Source of the DNA: Symsagittifera roscoffensis
Lineage: Eukaryota > Xenacoelomorpha > Acoela > Convolutidae
Assembly (NCBI RefSeq): GCF_963678635.1
Contig: NC_087063.1
Span: 37,650,759-37,714,758, forward strand
Reading direction: 5' to 3'
DNA: 64,000 nt
Position 1 is the first letter of the stretch. The number at the start of each line of letters is the position of its first letter. The translations under genes and the position numbers were made by a program. Shown here one piece after another: positions 48,401 to 59,589 of this stretch. The notes under the pieces are model-generated. The model was not told the DNA's origin, searched no databases, and saw nothing but the letters and a program-made list of their open reading frames with translations.

Positions 48401-48941
48401 TATTTGGTGTGCTGAATTCTATGGTGTAGATTCCATATAGTTGTGTTAGATTACATATGTCTTTCAAATAATGTCCAATAATTTGTCTTTTGATTTTTAC
48501 ATTTGGGAATTCTGGTTTGCATGGGCTGATTCCTGGTTCAAACAAATTTACGAGCAAGTTCTGACAAAATCGTGTTTGACCTTCGTCACTTTGAGTGTGG
48601 TTCTTTTTCCCACTTTTTGATGAGTTTGAAGTTGTTCCTGAGTCGGAAAAATATAATTGATCATGGATGGGACAATTTTTATCTATTGATTCTTTTAAAT
48701 TGTATAGTTCGTCTAAACTGTTGGCTTCTGATTCAGAAAATGCGTTTCTATTTTTTGAAAATCTTTTTCGTGTGATTTGTCTTTGTTTGTTTATAATTTT
48801 TCTTTTTATTGTTTGACGTTTTGTTCTAATGTATCCAACTGTTTGTGTATGAGGAGTGATTACAAGATCGTATTTTTGGTTATCTATGTCACAATTGTGT
48901 AAAACGATTGTTTGTTTTTTTCCTAAATTTTTGAATGACAT
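45417..48941 (-). pseudogene. E2 gag (broken)
   Basis: It starts MSFKNLGKKQTIV at 48941 and is open for 228 codons, with a stop near 48255. Further open pieces cover the Gln/Pro-rich middle, the capsid-like core (FTGTDPEYSVEDYLNAV, near 46760-46830), and the Arg/Asn/Ser-rich tail. The zinc-knuckle region near 46130 has lost its frame and TGC is altered (the DNA reads CAGCAATAATTACACC). It is a useful reference for showing which E1 stops are mutations, for example Gln codons where E1 has TAA. Confidence 0.75.
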
Positions 48942-50191
48942 AAGGTTTAGGATGAGGGATGCAAGAAGTTGTTAGTTATTTCTATTTTCTTAGAATGTTA
49001 GTCCTTACGATTTTTTGGTTAGCTTAACCTGGGTCTTTTTGTTCATGGTTGGAGAGAAAAGTATATCGATTCCGGAGAATGATTTTCTACTTTCTCGTGG
49101 CTAGTCTAAGTTAAGGTGTTAACTTACTTAATCTTACTTAGGGGTAGTGATTGTGTTCAAGGGTTGGAGAAAAGTAAATCGATCCACAAGGTTCAGGTAT
49201 AATTAGAACGCAAGCAGTTCGTTAGATAATATTTTTAACCTACTAAGTCTAAGATCTATCCTGGGTCTGGTAAGAGGAGGGTTCAAGTGAAGGATGAATA
49301 ACCGAAGTTCTTCACTGTTTATCTTAATTTGAATGGTTAGTTTTATTTAAAAATTTCTATTAGTCCTGGGTCTTCTGAAAAGGTTGGATAGTGAATCGAC
49401 GTTTGAGGTCGTTAGACACTTGCTAAGTGGGTGGGGGAGAACAAAATTGTTCTTTTTGATCCAAGGATAGGCCTTGATGATCAGATTTTAAATTTAGTGA
49501 GATAGAAAATTTATAAAGATCCAAGGATAAGACTTGATGATCTGATTTTTAAAATTAAGTGAATTTTTAAGTTTAAAACGGTTCAAATTTATTTTAAAAA
49601 AAAATTTAGTTTTTCAATGATATTAGTGAGCTTATGATTGCTGTTATGTTTAGGTGATGATGCTGGAACAACAAGATGATTTATGAATACTAACTATTTT
49701 TTGTCATGCTACTAATTTTTATTTTTATTTTCAATAAATATTTTTCGAATATATTTTATATAATACTGCAGAAATTAGGGAAACGATCTGAGATATTTTT
49801 ATCAATCGTTATTGTACATTATTAATTTTGTTTTAGCGCCGGAAATGATCATGAAGATTTACTTCAAAATTTTATGTTTGCAAATGAAAATCTAAACTCA
49901 TTGCTAATAAGATTCTAAATATAAAAGTTTGTGTTGGCTTCTGCCGTACAACCATAAATCTAAATGGTAAGATTCACGTAGTCGTATATCGTCTCTTGTC
50001 CGAGGTCTTCTTCCAATACCGGGTAGTTCCAGTATTGTTCGGAATATCGGCTCTGATCTTTTGAATCGTAGAGACATTTCAATTAAATTATTATCGTGTA
50101 ACATTTTGAAAATGTTTTGTCTAAATTCTAATCTATATTTGGTTAATTCTAAGCTATTAAGGTCTTATTCGAGACTTATGGTCGCACCAGA
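48942..50191 (-). other. E2 leader and primer-binding site
   Basis: This is the counterpart of 12281-13528. The primer-binding site lies at about 50170-50189 and is identical to that of E1. The leader motifs GATC...TATCCTTGGATC and GACCCAGG are recognisable on the minus strand near 49370-49540. Confidence 0.7.
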
Positions 50192-50593
50192 TGAGTTATG
50201 ACCGATGTGGTTAACTCATAGAGTAATTTCGGATAGGGTACACCGTCTGCTCGTCACGCTATCTTATTTTCGGCCGGATAGATTCGTGCAACTTCTTAGT
50301 CTAATACCGATCCTAATCTTACTCTTATATCTACTAGTCTCAGGGTGTTTAACTAGTCTCTGCTAGGCTCAATAGATCTAGAGTATACTGGCTTATTGCA
50401 ACTGCTGAAGTTCTCTTGGTGAGGCAACTAAGTTCTAAGTTAAATTCAAATCTCTCTGGTGCTGAAATTACAAGTATTTTCAACACTTACAAATAAGTGG
50501 GTTGTTAGTTAGATGGATTATGATTGGTTAATATTAAATATTTTACAGTGGTAAAATAACCAATTTATCCATTATAAAATGTAGTTTAGATCA
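50192..50593 (-). repeat. 5' LTR of E2 (402 bp)
   Basis: TGATCTAAAC...CATAACTCA in its own orientation, directly followed by TC and the primer-binding site, so it is an intact, correctly placed 5' LTR. Its hairpin carries two mismatches. The outer neighbour is GGTTCCAGTAGCC, the same 13 bases (inverted) that border the LTR at 11074. Confidence 0.85.
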
Positions 50594-52658
50594 GGTTCCA
50601 GTAGCCATTGGACTTGCCTATTGTGTCTTATTACACAAGCGAAAAGTCATATTACGAAGTCTACTTGTTCCAAGCCAACTCGCAAAAAAAAACTTTCGTT
50701 TGGTGGCCGTTTTAGCATTGGCAACTGCTACTAGCATCTGTAGCTGTTTTATTAGTGACAAGTTTTGCAGCAACTTTAAGAGTTAGTGGTGATAATCTGT
50801 TCGGGGTGCGAATAAGGTGCATATCGAAGAACATTTTAGTAAATTTCACTTTGTTCTTTACTTCTTTTTTTTCTGATTTAGACCTTTTACCTTCTGAAGT
50901 GCACTTTGCCTCTACGTTGCTTTTTTTAAAGAAACTGCAAGTTAATTTCTTTTGTTATTCTTAAATCAATTTATTAACTCTATAACAAAAAAGCCGGTTT
51001 CTCTAGAATAAGAGGTTGATTTTTAGTTTCAAATAAGGTTATTTTGCAAAATTGCGAGTTTATCGAAAGCGAGTTTATCTTGCAAGACTTTTGCAAAATA
51101 ACTAACATAAAACTCGCCACCAGAAAAAAACTATGGAAACAAATCTAGTTCAGAAATTTTTGAACTTTTAAGAAAAAGCACGGGATGACCAACTTACAAA
51201 AAATATTCTCTCTATGCAAAATTTTAGGCTTTTGTTACCCGCATTAGTAAAACCAATGTTATAGTTGATGTAAAATTTACCTTCGTTAGACAATTTTTTC
51301 CACCTCTTGAGTTTTACTAAACATCTAATCGATTGTAACTAGTTTAATTTTCTTTTTTTTTAAAACCAAAATGTGTATTTTTTTGGTGTATTATTTTATA
51401 CCAGTTTATAAAATAAATGAGATCTGCATTAAATTTGTATAATTTCTGTATATAATCCGTACGAACTGTGTACATGAACTGTCGATAACCTATAAATAGT
51501 ATCTATATCTTCAGATTACCTACAACTTTTGTGCACCTTTTGTACAGATTATGTACAGATTTTAAACACATTATATACATTTTTAAATTATAAAAACAGG
51601 TTTCATACAAAGTTATGCACATATTATATTATACACTGTTGGTTTACTTGTTTTCTTGGATATGAAATGACATGAAAAAGTTGAAATGAACACCTAAAAA
51701 GAGTGTGAAAAGTAGCTGAAATTGTTTGTTTAACTTAAAGGATTGAAAGTTAAAGATTCATCACGATATTTTGACATAATACTTGACCAAAATTTAGTTT
51801 TGTAAACGAAGTTACCGAGAATATTAGATATTCGCGTGTGGAGTTCGTTCAATATACATCCTACGACAAAAATACCGTCTTATGTTATTGAAACGTTTAG
51901 TTTTGTCCGGGGACCAATCGTGTAGCAGAACAATCTTCCTTTGAACATAAAAAGTGAAAAATGAGTCTTTGAGCAGACCAATGTAATAAAGTGATAAATA
52001 ATTGATCGACATACTCAAAAAGACGCTCAGTCTGGGGCCAAACTTTCCCAATTAAGTCAACTACCTTTCGACTTGTCAACAAAACTATCAATTTCAAAAA
52101 CACAACAGTCTGAATTAGCGGCAAAACAAACGCGTGTTGAATTGAAGCGCAGCGGAGCAAGCGGTCGCTAATCGCCAATGCCGCGTTTGAAGTCAGCTAT
52201 CACACTTTATAGTTGTTCTGAGTCTGCTAAAAAACCTGTCTGCTAAAAAACCGGTCTGCTAAAATCCCTAGACCCGTTTTGTCCCAACTTAGTTAAAGTG
52301 AAAACTTTTTACCTTATTACAATACAAGAATTTCGATCGTTTGGATCGCCGAATAAACTGGGCCTTAAGTTTGCTTCTTGTAAGATTTCGCGATCTACTT
52401 TTAAAAAAACACATTCCTAACAAAAATTTGCTAGGTAAAAATATTGATCTGTTCACTGAAAAAAAATTAATACTATAACTGAATAAGAGAGAAAAAAATC
52501 ATGCAAAAACCTAAAGTTTCGATAAAAATTAGATCAAAAAGTGAGTACTGGGCAGGTCCCGATTGCGTGGTCCCAAAGTGTACTTATAATTGATTATAAG
52601 GCCAACATTTTTGACCTAGAATTTTGATTATAATCGATTTCCATGAAACCTCACAGCG

Positions 52659-52662
<4 letters not shown>

Positions 52663-52745
<83 letters not shown>

Positions 52746-52757
52746 ATGTGTGTGTGT
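52663..52757 (+). repeat. (TA)n(TG)n microsatellite
   Basis: About 30 TA repeats are followed by about 17 TG repeats with one interruption. It is absent from copy A. Confidence 0.95.
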
Positions 52758-53269
52758 CTTTTTTACTGAATAAAAACTTTGCTATCAACAAATATTAGCC
52801 ATTTTTATCTCACTTTTGGAACTTTTTAGACAAAATGTAATGTGGTGGTTTTTTCTTAAGTTGATTGAAACTCATTACATTAAAAAAAATCTGATTTAGG
52901 TTTTCTTTTTCTTTAAAATGGTTAACAAAACAAAATTTTCTTTAAATTTCACCAGCATTAATCTGGTGCAATTTTGTCCCCAGAATTCGCAACGATCATT
53001 TTGCTCCAAAAGTGAGTCATTTTTTAAAATTTAATGATGTATTAGTCTGAAACTGCCAATTGTTTCATAAGAAAGCTATATCAAAAGCAGCAACTTACGC
53101 AAACCAACAAAGTTCTAGAAAGGTTGAATTTCCAAAAAAAATTGCAAAAATTTTGAAAAACTGCTTTCAAGTAACAATTTTGATTTCTGTAGAGAAAAAT
53201 TGACCTTTTTGACTAGCAACGAAAAATACATTCTCTTTTGCAGATTTTTGAAAGTTGTGCTTCTGTACA

Positions 53270-53641
53270 CCAGTAGATTTTTTTTGAGGGGAGGGGAAGC
53301 GGTGGGATGCCTTTCCGCTTAGAGATTCGACCCCTTGCCGACTCATAGGGTCCCCCTTTTGTACTAATCTGAGGTGTGTAGGAAGCTTTTTTCAAAATAA
53401 CCCATATATTAACTCGGCATTTTCAGCGTAATTCTTGATTAATTAAATAAGCCAAAATTACCCCTTTTTGGGGTTAAACTGTTCTTGAGAATTTCGGAGA
53501 AAAAATGCTTTATAATACTTTTAATGAAAATCTATGCAAATTTCGTTATCCTCTTTTTTGCTTCGGTTTATCCCAATTTTAAAAAAAAGCGTTGGATTTT
53601 TGAAAGTTTATCTTTGTGTCGCTTAATTTAAATCAGCACTG
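53270..53641. mobile_element. SINE-like and Tc1/mariner-like MITE fragments in copy B
   Basis: Counterparts of 6955-7062 and 7080-7321. The MITE end is better preserved here (AATTTAAATCAGCACTG followed by TA at 53642) and matches the right end of the element at 59590-60321 almost exactly. Confidence 0.45.
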
Positions 53642-54693
53642 TAGCATTGATGGTAGAACTGCTTGTTGTGAGATTTCTGACAGGCTAAAATTTTCCGGTC
53701 GCCAAAAAACTGCAGTGACGTCGAGTTTCAGCGCTGAATAGTTAATTTCCTGATACTATTTAAGTCTCGTTTTTGTTCCGACCATTTTAAAGATGGGGAG
53801 GAACATGGTACTATTTTTTATTTTTTTTGTGGTTATTTTCTGTTTGTTTTCCTCGCAAAATCAGGTGTCACAAACGATCATCTGACTGAGTTGAGTAACT
53901 TATCATAATAAGGCCCTATCAGCCGTAATTCAAACGACCTTAAAAAAAAATCCTTGTGTCGAGAAAAAACGGTTTGAAAATTTTGAATTTCGAGTTAATA
54001 AAGTGAGCTTCCAGGCTTGCAATAGCCTGTTTATACTTTATTTTATTCAGGCTGTAAACTAATTTTAATCAAATAAAGTTACTTTATGGAGCATTTAGCG
54101 ACATTTTGGGCATCAACAAACTTCAACAGCAAAAAAAATTAAAGTTTAGGAAAAAAGTTTGGTCATTTTTCAACAAAAATGGTTTTCCAATTGGCCTTTT
54201 TTACTTTGCCTGTCAAGTATGCGAATATGTGTTGCTTCTATTTTTTCCGTTCAGGTCTTTTTATCACACCACCCAGAAAAAAACTACTCTAATTTGAAAT
54301 TCTTTTTTGTATTTTGTAAGGCTATTGTCGGAACATTCTGTGCTACTTACACAGTAAACGGCTATCCTTGTTTATTCATGACATCAGAGGTTTAATTTAC
54401 GCTTTCTCGAAAACTGTGAAAAACATCCTGAATTTTGCAGCATTTTAACCAAAAACTTAATGTTTGGCGTTCAGATGGCATTCAAATACGCATTCACAAA
54501 GTTGTGCGCTGCAGTCTAAAGCGAGGTTAATAAAATAGTTATATAGAGGACAATCTAGGCAAAAAGCAATTAGAAGAAAAACTTGAATTGCGATTAAAAA
54601 AATATTTTTTCTAACAAAAGCTCAAAGTCGTTAACCTAATTATTTGGGCTGTTCATAGCAAGAAAAAGAGTCAAGCTTTTTAATTTTAGCGCC

Positions 54694-55186
54694 TCAAACA
54701 TGTTCTGTAGCAAACATAGCATTGTTTTGCAGTCTGTAAATTGTACTATCACTAAAGCTGCTAAAGTTCTGCATATTATAAAAATTCCTGGATGAGGATC
54801 TCGGGTTGGCCATAATTTGCGCGGGGCCTATGCCTGGACTGTGACATTCGCAAATATCCGGAGGCCTGGTGACTACTGGTTTCGTTTGGATGGTGTCACA
54901 CTTGGCATAAGGACTGAGATTGCCTGAGGACAGAATTTTAGTCGCCATATGAGAGGGGTTCGCGAGGGTGCTGGTACCTTTGAAAGGCTGGACTTGAGTC
55001 AATGCTGGCACTTGACGAGTAGGCGAGTATTGGCATACTGTGCTCTTATTGGCTGCTGAGTACTTATCACATTTGCTCACATCAGCGTCGCCGCTTTGAG
55101 ATCCCGTAACTGACCCTGTGAGGTGGCAATAATGCTCGGTGCAGCCGCGATGAAGGGCATTTAGAGTCTGGATCTTCTGCTGAGCC
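54694..55186 (-). CDS. BAMBI: BAMBI-like last exon, copy B (partial, cut by gap)
   Basis: It encodes the cytoplasmic tail, open from the gap edge to a stop at 54694. From AQQKIQTLNALHRGC onward it is aligned with copy A, but it retains about 80 bp that copy A lacks and keeps its frame through CDTIQTKPVV and CECHSPG to the end NAMFATEHV. The transmembrane helix and extracellular part fall into the N gap. BAMBI proteins are kinase-less TGF-beta family receptors that dampen BMP/activin signalling at the plasma membrane. The longer open tail suggests this copy is the better preserved one. Identity rests mainly on the membrane segment visible in copy A. Open frames drawn across the gap are meaningless. 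Confidence 0.65.
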
Positions 55187-55386
55187 NNNNNNNNNNNNNN
55201 NNNNNNNNNNNNNNNNNNNNNNNNNNNNNNNNNNNNNNNNNNNNNNNNNNNNNNNNNNNNNNNNNNNNNNNNNNNNNNNNNNNNNNNNNNNNNNNNNNNN
55301 NNNNNNNNNNNNNNNNNNNNNNNNNNNNNNNNNNNNNNNNNNNNNNNNNNNNNNNNNNNNNNNNNNNNNNNNNNNNNNNNNNNNNN
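55187..55386. other. Assembly gap (200 N)
   Basis: Exactly 200 N, a length typical of a placeholder. The left side is BAMBI-like coding sequence. The right side (55387 onward) shows no similarity to the equivalent part of copy A, so either the gap is larger than drawn or the join is wrong. Confidence 0.95.
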
Positions 55387-55719
55387 AATAAAGTGCTTGA
55401 AATAGCAGCGCTAATTCAAGCTGATCACAAGCTTTTTTTCTAATCAGAGTTTTTGGCAAAACAAAACAAACTTTCACCGGCAGAATTTCCACCGTTTGTC
55501 TGGACGCGCCGCAAAAAAAGTTATGCAGGGATAGTTTCAAAAAAATTTTTTTCACTCTACTGTAACAATTAAATTTTCTTGGGCCAAAAATGTCGCCAAT
55601 GCGTTTTGAGTATGTAAAAAAAAAATTTCATAGTAAATTTTGACATGGATGATTAGAATGAGTAAAAAATACTTAATTCTGACATGTGAGCGCATGACTA
55701 TTTCAAAGGGTGTCGCAGT

Positions 55720-56010
55720 TTTGCGCAAAATGTCGATCTTTTTCTTACCACAATGCTCTATTATAGGATCTTATTGCTTCTTTTATATATTAATGGTTCG
55801 ACAGAACCGGTTTCTGTCAGCAAGGTGTGTTTATTTGCAGATGATACGACTATTATTACTATAGGACCAACTAATAACACTGTACAATTGCTTTACCCGT
55901 GATCTTAACAAAGTGGAGTATTGGTGCACTAATAAACATTTGACAACTGACTGTGCAAACGGTCAAATAACATTTTTGACAAAATTCCTTATTATACAGG
56001 TAAACTTTTT
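55720..56010 (+). pseudogene. LINE reverse transcriptase fragment (Jockey/CR1-like)
   Basis: After a degenerate PQCSIIGS (family form PQGSxLGP), and following one frameshift, comes LLLLYINGS, then the catalytic LFADDTTII near 55835-55860, and after another shift RDLNKVEYWCTNKHLTTDCA. These are the successive palm motifs of a non-LTR retrotransposon RT. Frameshifts show it is dead. The matching C-terminal end lies at 56660-57520. Confidence 0.7.
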
Positions 56011-56652
56011 CGTGTGCTTCAGAAGTTTTTGACCTAATCTTTTTAAACAAATGACATATATAAACCAACATGATTCTCCTCTCTTTTGTAGAAAAATGAA
56101 AAGAAAAAAATTCTTTTTTTTTCTTCAAATTTTTGCAGTTTTTTTTTTGCTATTTTGACGTTTTTGATTGCAAAAATGCACTAAAATACTCAAAAAACTA
56201 ACTTCAGTCGAGTGAAAATAAGTAATCAACACTTCCGAGAAACAATAGTTGAGAAAAGACACGTTCAGTCATCAGAAACGACAAAACGAAGCTCCGAGAA
56301 ACTCACGTGCAATCCTTGGAAAATTATACAGGCGCTAATGGAAATTTTTTTCTGAACGTGACGTATTTCGAGAGTACAAAAAGCGCGAAGTGCGCGAGCT
56401 GGAACCAGCCGGCAGAGAACACTTGCGACAACGCATCGCTTGTATTTTTGAGGATTTTGTTTCCAGATGAATTTCGGCAGTGACAACTGAACGAAAAGCT
56501 TACTAGTCTTGACGAGATAGCGTAGGTATAAAACAGCGATGGAAAGACAATGCAAACTTGGCTTTTTCCACATAGGTAGTTTAAATAAGACGGCCCGAAG
56601 ATTTCATTGCCTAATGGTTTTCAATGTAGATAATGTCCAGATTTGAGTTTTT
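56011..56652. other. Unassigned DNA inside the broken LINE
   Basis: T-rich to 56160, then about 400 bp of more balanced sequence without recognisable LINE motifs. An open frame on the minus strand (56265-56573) has no recognisable domain. Probably an insertion or diverged LINE linker. Confidence 0.35.
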
Positions 56653-57520
56653 ATGGATGATGTGTGCGTGAAAAATTATTACCCTCCATACAGGGTGCTA
56701 GACCGACCGGAACCGCTAAGAAACATGAATGAAACGCTCTTCAGTAGCTACGAGAGGTACGTCACTGCACTCCTAGAAACATCTGATTCAGAAGAAGTCG
56801 ACGACGACGATGACAGGGCCACCAACACACATAACCAAATAGGACTACAGAAGGCTCCTCAAAAAAGTGCATACAAACGAGGTCAAAGACGCCCTAGACA
56901 ACCGGGACAACAACAAAGTGCTCGACGAACCAGGCCCTAAACTCAGTAAGGACGAATTACAACTATCGAGAAGTACCAGACGGACCCTTGCCCAGTTGGC
57001 GGTTACTCGGGGAAGCAGTGGTGAAGTGGTTACGTCTCCGCCTCTCAATCAAAAGGTCGGATGTTCGAGGCCCACCATGATCCGTGCTCGTTGCTTGAGG
57101 GTGAGACAACATTACCCAGCCCTGAAAAAAAAACCAAAAAAAAATTGCACGTAGTTCTTAAGCAGGGGCACAACAGCGGTTCGCCGTGATGAGCTGTACG
57201 ACTCGTATGTTGGTCCTATCCCTCGTGGATAAATGATCTTAATAATTAATAATCCTCCCCATTCCTATAAAGTTATCTGCACAGACTAGACGAAACAACC
57301 TCAGAAGCATGCCCACAGTGCAACTCAGAAACCGACACAACGGGTCACCTATTCAGATGCAGCGCAAACCCGACCACACTCACCCCCACGCACTCTGGGA
57401 AAAACCAATCGAGGCAGCGGTTTTCTTGCAACTCGAGATGGAAGAAGCCACAAACGACGGACAAAAAAGGGGCGAAACTACGGGCACCTAGGCAACAACA
57501 ACAGCAACCCTCCTCACACG
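56653..57520 (+). pseudogene. C-terminal end of a Jockey-type LINE ORF2 (broken, interrupted by a SINE)
   Basis: Pieces in order: PPYRVLDRPEPLRNMNETLF (56680s-56740), an Asp-rich linker, LHTNEVKDALDNRDNNKVL (about 56865-56925, shifted frame), LSRSTRRTLAQL (about 56963-56998), then after a SINE the zinc-knuckle CPQCNSETDTTGHLFRC (about 57310-57360) and, shifted again, HALWEKPIEAAVFLQL. The order 'R-TRRTLAQL, C-X2-C...H...C, LTP-LW-P-EAA-FL' is characteristic of the C-terminus of Jockey-superfamily LINEs. At least three frameshifts are present. Confidence 0.72.
57003..57270 (+). mobile_element. tRNA-type SINE nested in the LINE
   Basis: The head has an A-box-like TGGTGAAGTGG and, 30-odd bases later, a B-box-like GATGTTCGAGGCCC, giving RNA polymerase III promoter spacing. 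An A-rich stretch (57125-57144) and a unique body follow, ending in a TAA-rich tail (ATCTTAATAATTAATAAT). LINE coding sequence resumes at about 57280, so the SINE sits between LRSG-like and zinc-knuckle regions. No exact target-site duplication could be identified. Confidence 0.55.
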
Positions 57521-58052
57521 ATGTAAGCTACCAACCAATAAGGGGATCCAAACCAATTAAAAAGTTATTTGTGTTCCAAAATCGTGTTCCAAATGTCAAT
57601 ATCCGCAATCGAACTATACAAATGCGTATCCCTAATTCTTTATTATCACTTGACATCTCACTGTTCTACACCAAAATTTTTCTGAATTAAAACTATCTAA
57701 CGTAACAAAAAATAGTCAAAATTCGATTTTTACGCGAAAATTTTATCATGAAGTAAAAATTATGACTTAAATACTGTTTAAATTGTATCTTAGCAAAACG
57801 CTCTGAACAATTTTTTCACTTCAAACCAAAATGTCGAACTAGTTCAGATTTTACAAGGCACGCTTGACAAGTTGAACGGGTCTTTTGCATGACGTCGGTG
57901 ATATGAAAATTGTACAGGTGACTTACGCAAAATCAGCAGTACAAAACAGCAAGTGTGAAAATACGAGCTCGCCTGCCCATGAGAAGCATAAAAAGATTAT
58001 CTGCAGTAATTGTGGCAAATCAGAGAGTAGTAGACTTTGCAACGACCCTTAC
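57521..58052. other. Non-coding stretch, probably downstream intron of the EML-like gene
   Basis: AT-rich and without an open frame of note. It follows (in gene direction) the donor of the EML-like exon at 58053, so it is expected to be intronic. Confidence 0.4.
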
Positions 58053-58310
58053 AGTATTTAAGCGTAGAGTCTTGCGCCAATGTACGTATAATGTACTGGC
58101 CCTGTCTCTTTTGGACTGACCAGTCCAGTGTCTGGATGCCAGCAGTACTGCCACTGCCACTGCCAGTGCCGCCACCCCCGTCAATCTGTGCCGCTCCGCC
58201 CTTGAGGATCGCCAACTCCTGTGGGGGAGTCTTCTCGAAGTCACGGAAATCCTTCGAGCGGAAAATATAAGTGTTTCCGTCTTGGCTTCCTAGGGCCAGC
58301 GAACTGTAAT
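58053..58310 (-). CDS. EML-family WD40 protein, exon 4 of 4 visible
   Basis: 258 bp, acceptor TTTATGTTTCCCAG and donor ACT|GTAAGG on the minus strand. It encodes the second half of one WD blade (YSSLALGSQDGNTYIFRS), a Gly/Ser loop (GGGGTGSGSGS) and the next blade (IQTLDWSVQKRQGQYIIRT). The Gly/Ser insert is probably a surface loop. EML proteins bind microtubules; this stretch corresponds to the second, atypical propeller near the C-terminus, where family members read HLDWS followed by YI-SNS. Phase 1 at the start fits exon 3. The last exon(s) lie beyond the donor and were not found. Confidence 0.7.
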
Positions 58311-58506
58311 CTGGGAAACATAAATCGGATCAACTTTTAGCTTTAAGAAAAGATGAAAGCCTGGAAACTGAACTTCTCTCTGTTTCAGGTACAAGAATTG
58401 CATGTTTTTTGTAACGCTGATAGATTTAAAACCAATATCGCTTTCAGTTCATAAATCGCTTTCAGATATCGCTTTCAGTGTTAAGCTGGAAAGCGAGAAG
58501 ACTCAC

Positions 58507-58601
58507 CTTTTGAGAATTTGATGCAGTTAATTTTTGCGTGAGCAACTTTCACTTTCACCTCGGGGCTAGATTGGTTGCTTTTCACTTTGACCAAGATCAA
58601 A
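58507..58601 (-). CDS. EML-family WD40 protein, exon 3
   Basis: 95 bp between acceptor GTGTTTCAG and donor AAAAG|GTGAGT. With the split codon from exon 2 it reads SLILVKVKSNQ...VAHAKINCIKFSK, the outer strands of one WD blade and the start of the next (INCIKFSK equals the family's ISVVRYSP position). The 196-bp and 95-bp introns on its sides are short and GT-AG. Reading phase is kept across both junctions. Confidence 0.72.
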
Positions 58602-58696
58602 CTGAAACACAACCGGACATTGCAATAAATTTGAAATTAATGGAATGTTCAAGAATTATATTAAATTCAGTAAGGCGGGGATAAGGTAGCATTTAC

Positions 58697-58767
58697 CTGC
58701 CATCTTTTGTTCCCATGGCAATTGTAGCGGCGTCATCGTGGATATCGATGCACGTTGGTGCAGTATT
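58697..58767 (-). CDS. EML-family WD40 protein, exon 2
   Basis: 71 bp between acceptor CTTATTCAG and donor GGCAG|GTAAAT. It reads NTAPTCIDIHDDAATIAMGTKDG, the typical 'inner strand, D-x-x, (I/V)A-GT-DG' pattern of a WD/EML blade. Phase 0 at its start matches exon 1 and phase 2 at its end matches exon 3. Confidence 0.72.
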
Positions 58768-59589
58768 CTGAATAAGAACAGTTTCGTAAAAACATTTCAG
58801 GAACTCAATTCCAAACTTATGGTATACCCCAGACGCAGCAAGCTAGGTTTGCTAACTACTTTTGTCAGACATTCGAGAACAGTTTTCTCTTTGCTGATTT
58901 CATGAAACCTAAATACGGTTGTGGATCAGGAGTGGATTCAGGGGGGTGTACTCTCAGGGATTTTGCCCCTGACCAAGGATCCCTTTTTTGTGCGTTTTTA
59001 TGTTTACCGTATTCGTTTTGGTCAGCAAGTCCTAAAAATGTTAATCAACTCAAAGAAAAAACAATTAAAACTAAAACAATTAAAAGTTTAAAAACTGAGA
59101 GAGAGAAAGGGGGCGCCAGAAAGTGGATCCTTTCAAAAAAATGTTCCATGAAAAAGCTTTGTTCCAAATTTGGTCCTAAGATTGTTCCAGAATAGTGTTC
59201 CCTAATATCAAAGTGATGATCCACCAAAAAAAAAACGTTGACAAAATTTTGAATTTTTTTGAAACTTTTTTTTCTCGAGAAATCCAACATATGCCCATTA
59301 AAGGATCAATTTTTTGGGGCCAGAGAAAAATATTTGACTTCTAAACTACCAGTTCAGAGTAAATCTGGTCACAACGTTGTGTAAGATGTCAAAAAAGTTT
59401 TTAAAAATTTATTAATGATTTAATGCTAACAAACAGGGTATCGATAGAATTTTATCACTTTTTTCAAACAGTGTATCGGTAGAATTTATTGCTTTTTTTG
59501 TCTGCACTCTAGCTTTAATTTAACGCGGGTTAGCTTAGTTAGAGCCATGGAAAAGTTTTTTCAATGGTTCTTCTTTCAGTCATTGCAAA

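Larger units (their letters stand above)
38406..50593 (-). mobile_element. E2: second copy of the retroelement, internally deleted (12.2 kb)
   Basis: It has LTRs at 38406-38808 and 50192-50593 in the same orientation, a primer-binding site next to the latter, then leader, gag, pol, the first part of the env-like ORF and the last ~250 bp of the 3' region. Relative to E1 it lacks about 5.35 kb (equivalent to 31946-37294). It has no tandem duplication. Gag and most of pol are broken, but the integrase frame is open. Confidence 0.85.
50594..55186 (+). repeat. Host segment copy B of the segmental duplication
   Basis: Colinear with copy A (4257-9138). Its first 438 bp are also present inverted at 10648-11073. 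It carries its own insertions and deletions and ends at the N gap. Apart from the BAMBI-like exon no gene is seen. Confidence 0.8.

Noticed and set aside
11074-50593. A Polinton/Maverick-like giant DNA transposon with long terminal inverted repeats
   Set aside because: The outer 400-bp inverted repeats are LTRs: they start TG, end CA, occur as direct repeats for each element, and one is followed by a primer-binding site. The content is gag-pol of Ty3/gypsy order, with no protein-primed polymerase or packaging ATPase.
55082-55555. 157-codon ORF across the N gap
   Set aside because: Its middle is unknown sequence and the part beyond the gap shows no BAMBI similarity.
59522-59552. tRNA-like A box (GGGTTAGCTTAGTTAGAGCC)
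   Set aside because: No B box follows at a suitable distance; at most a SINE trace.
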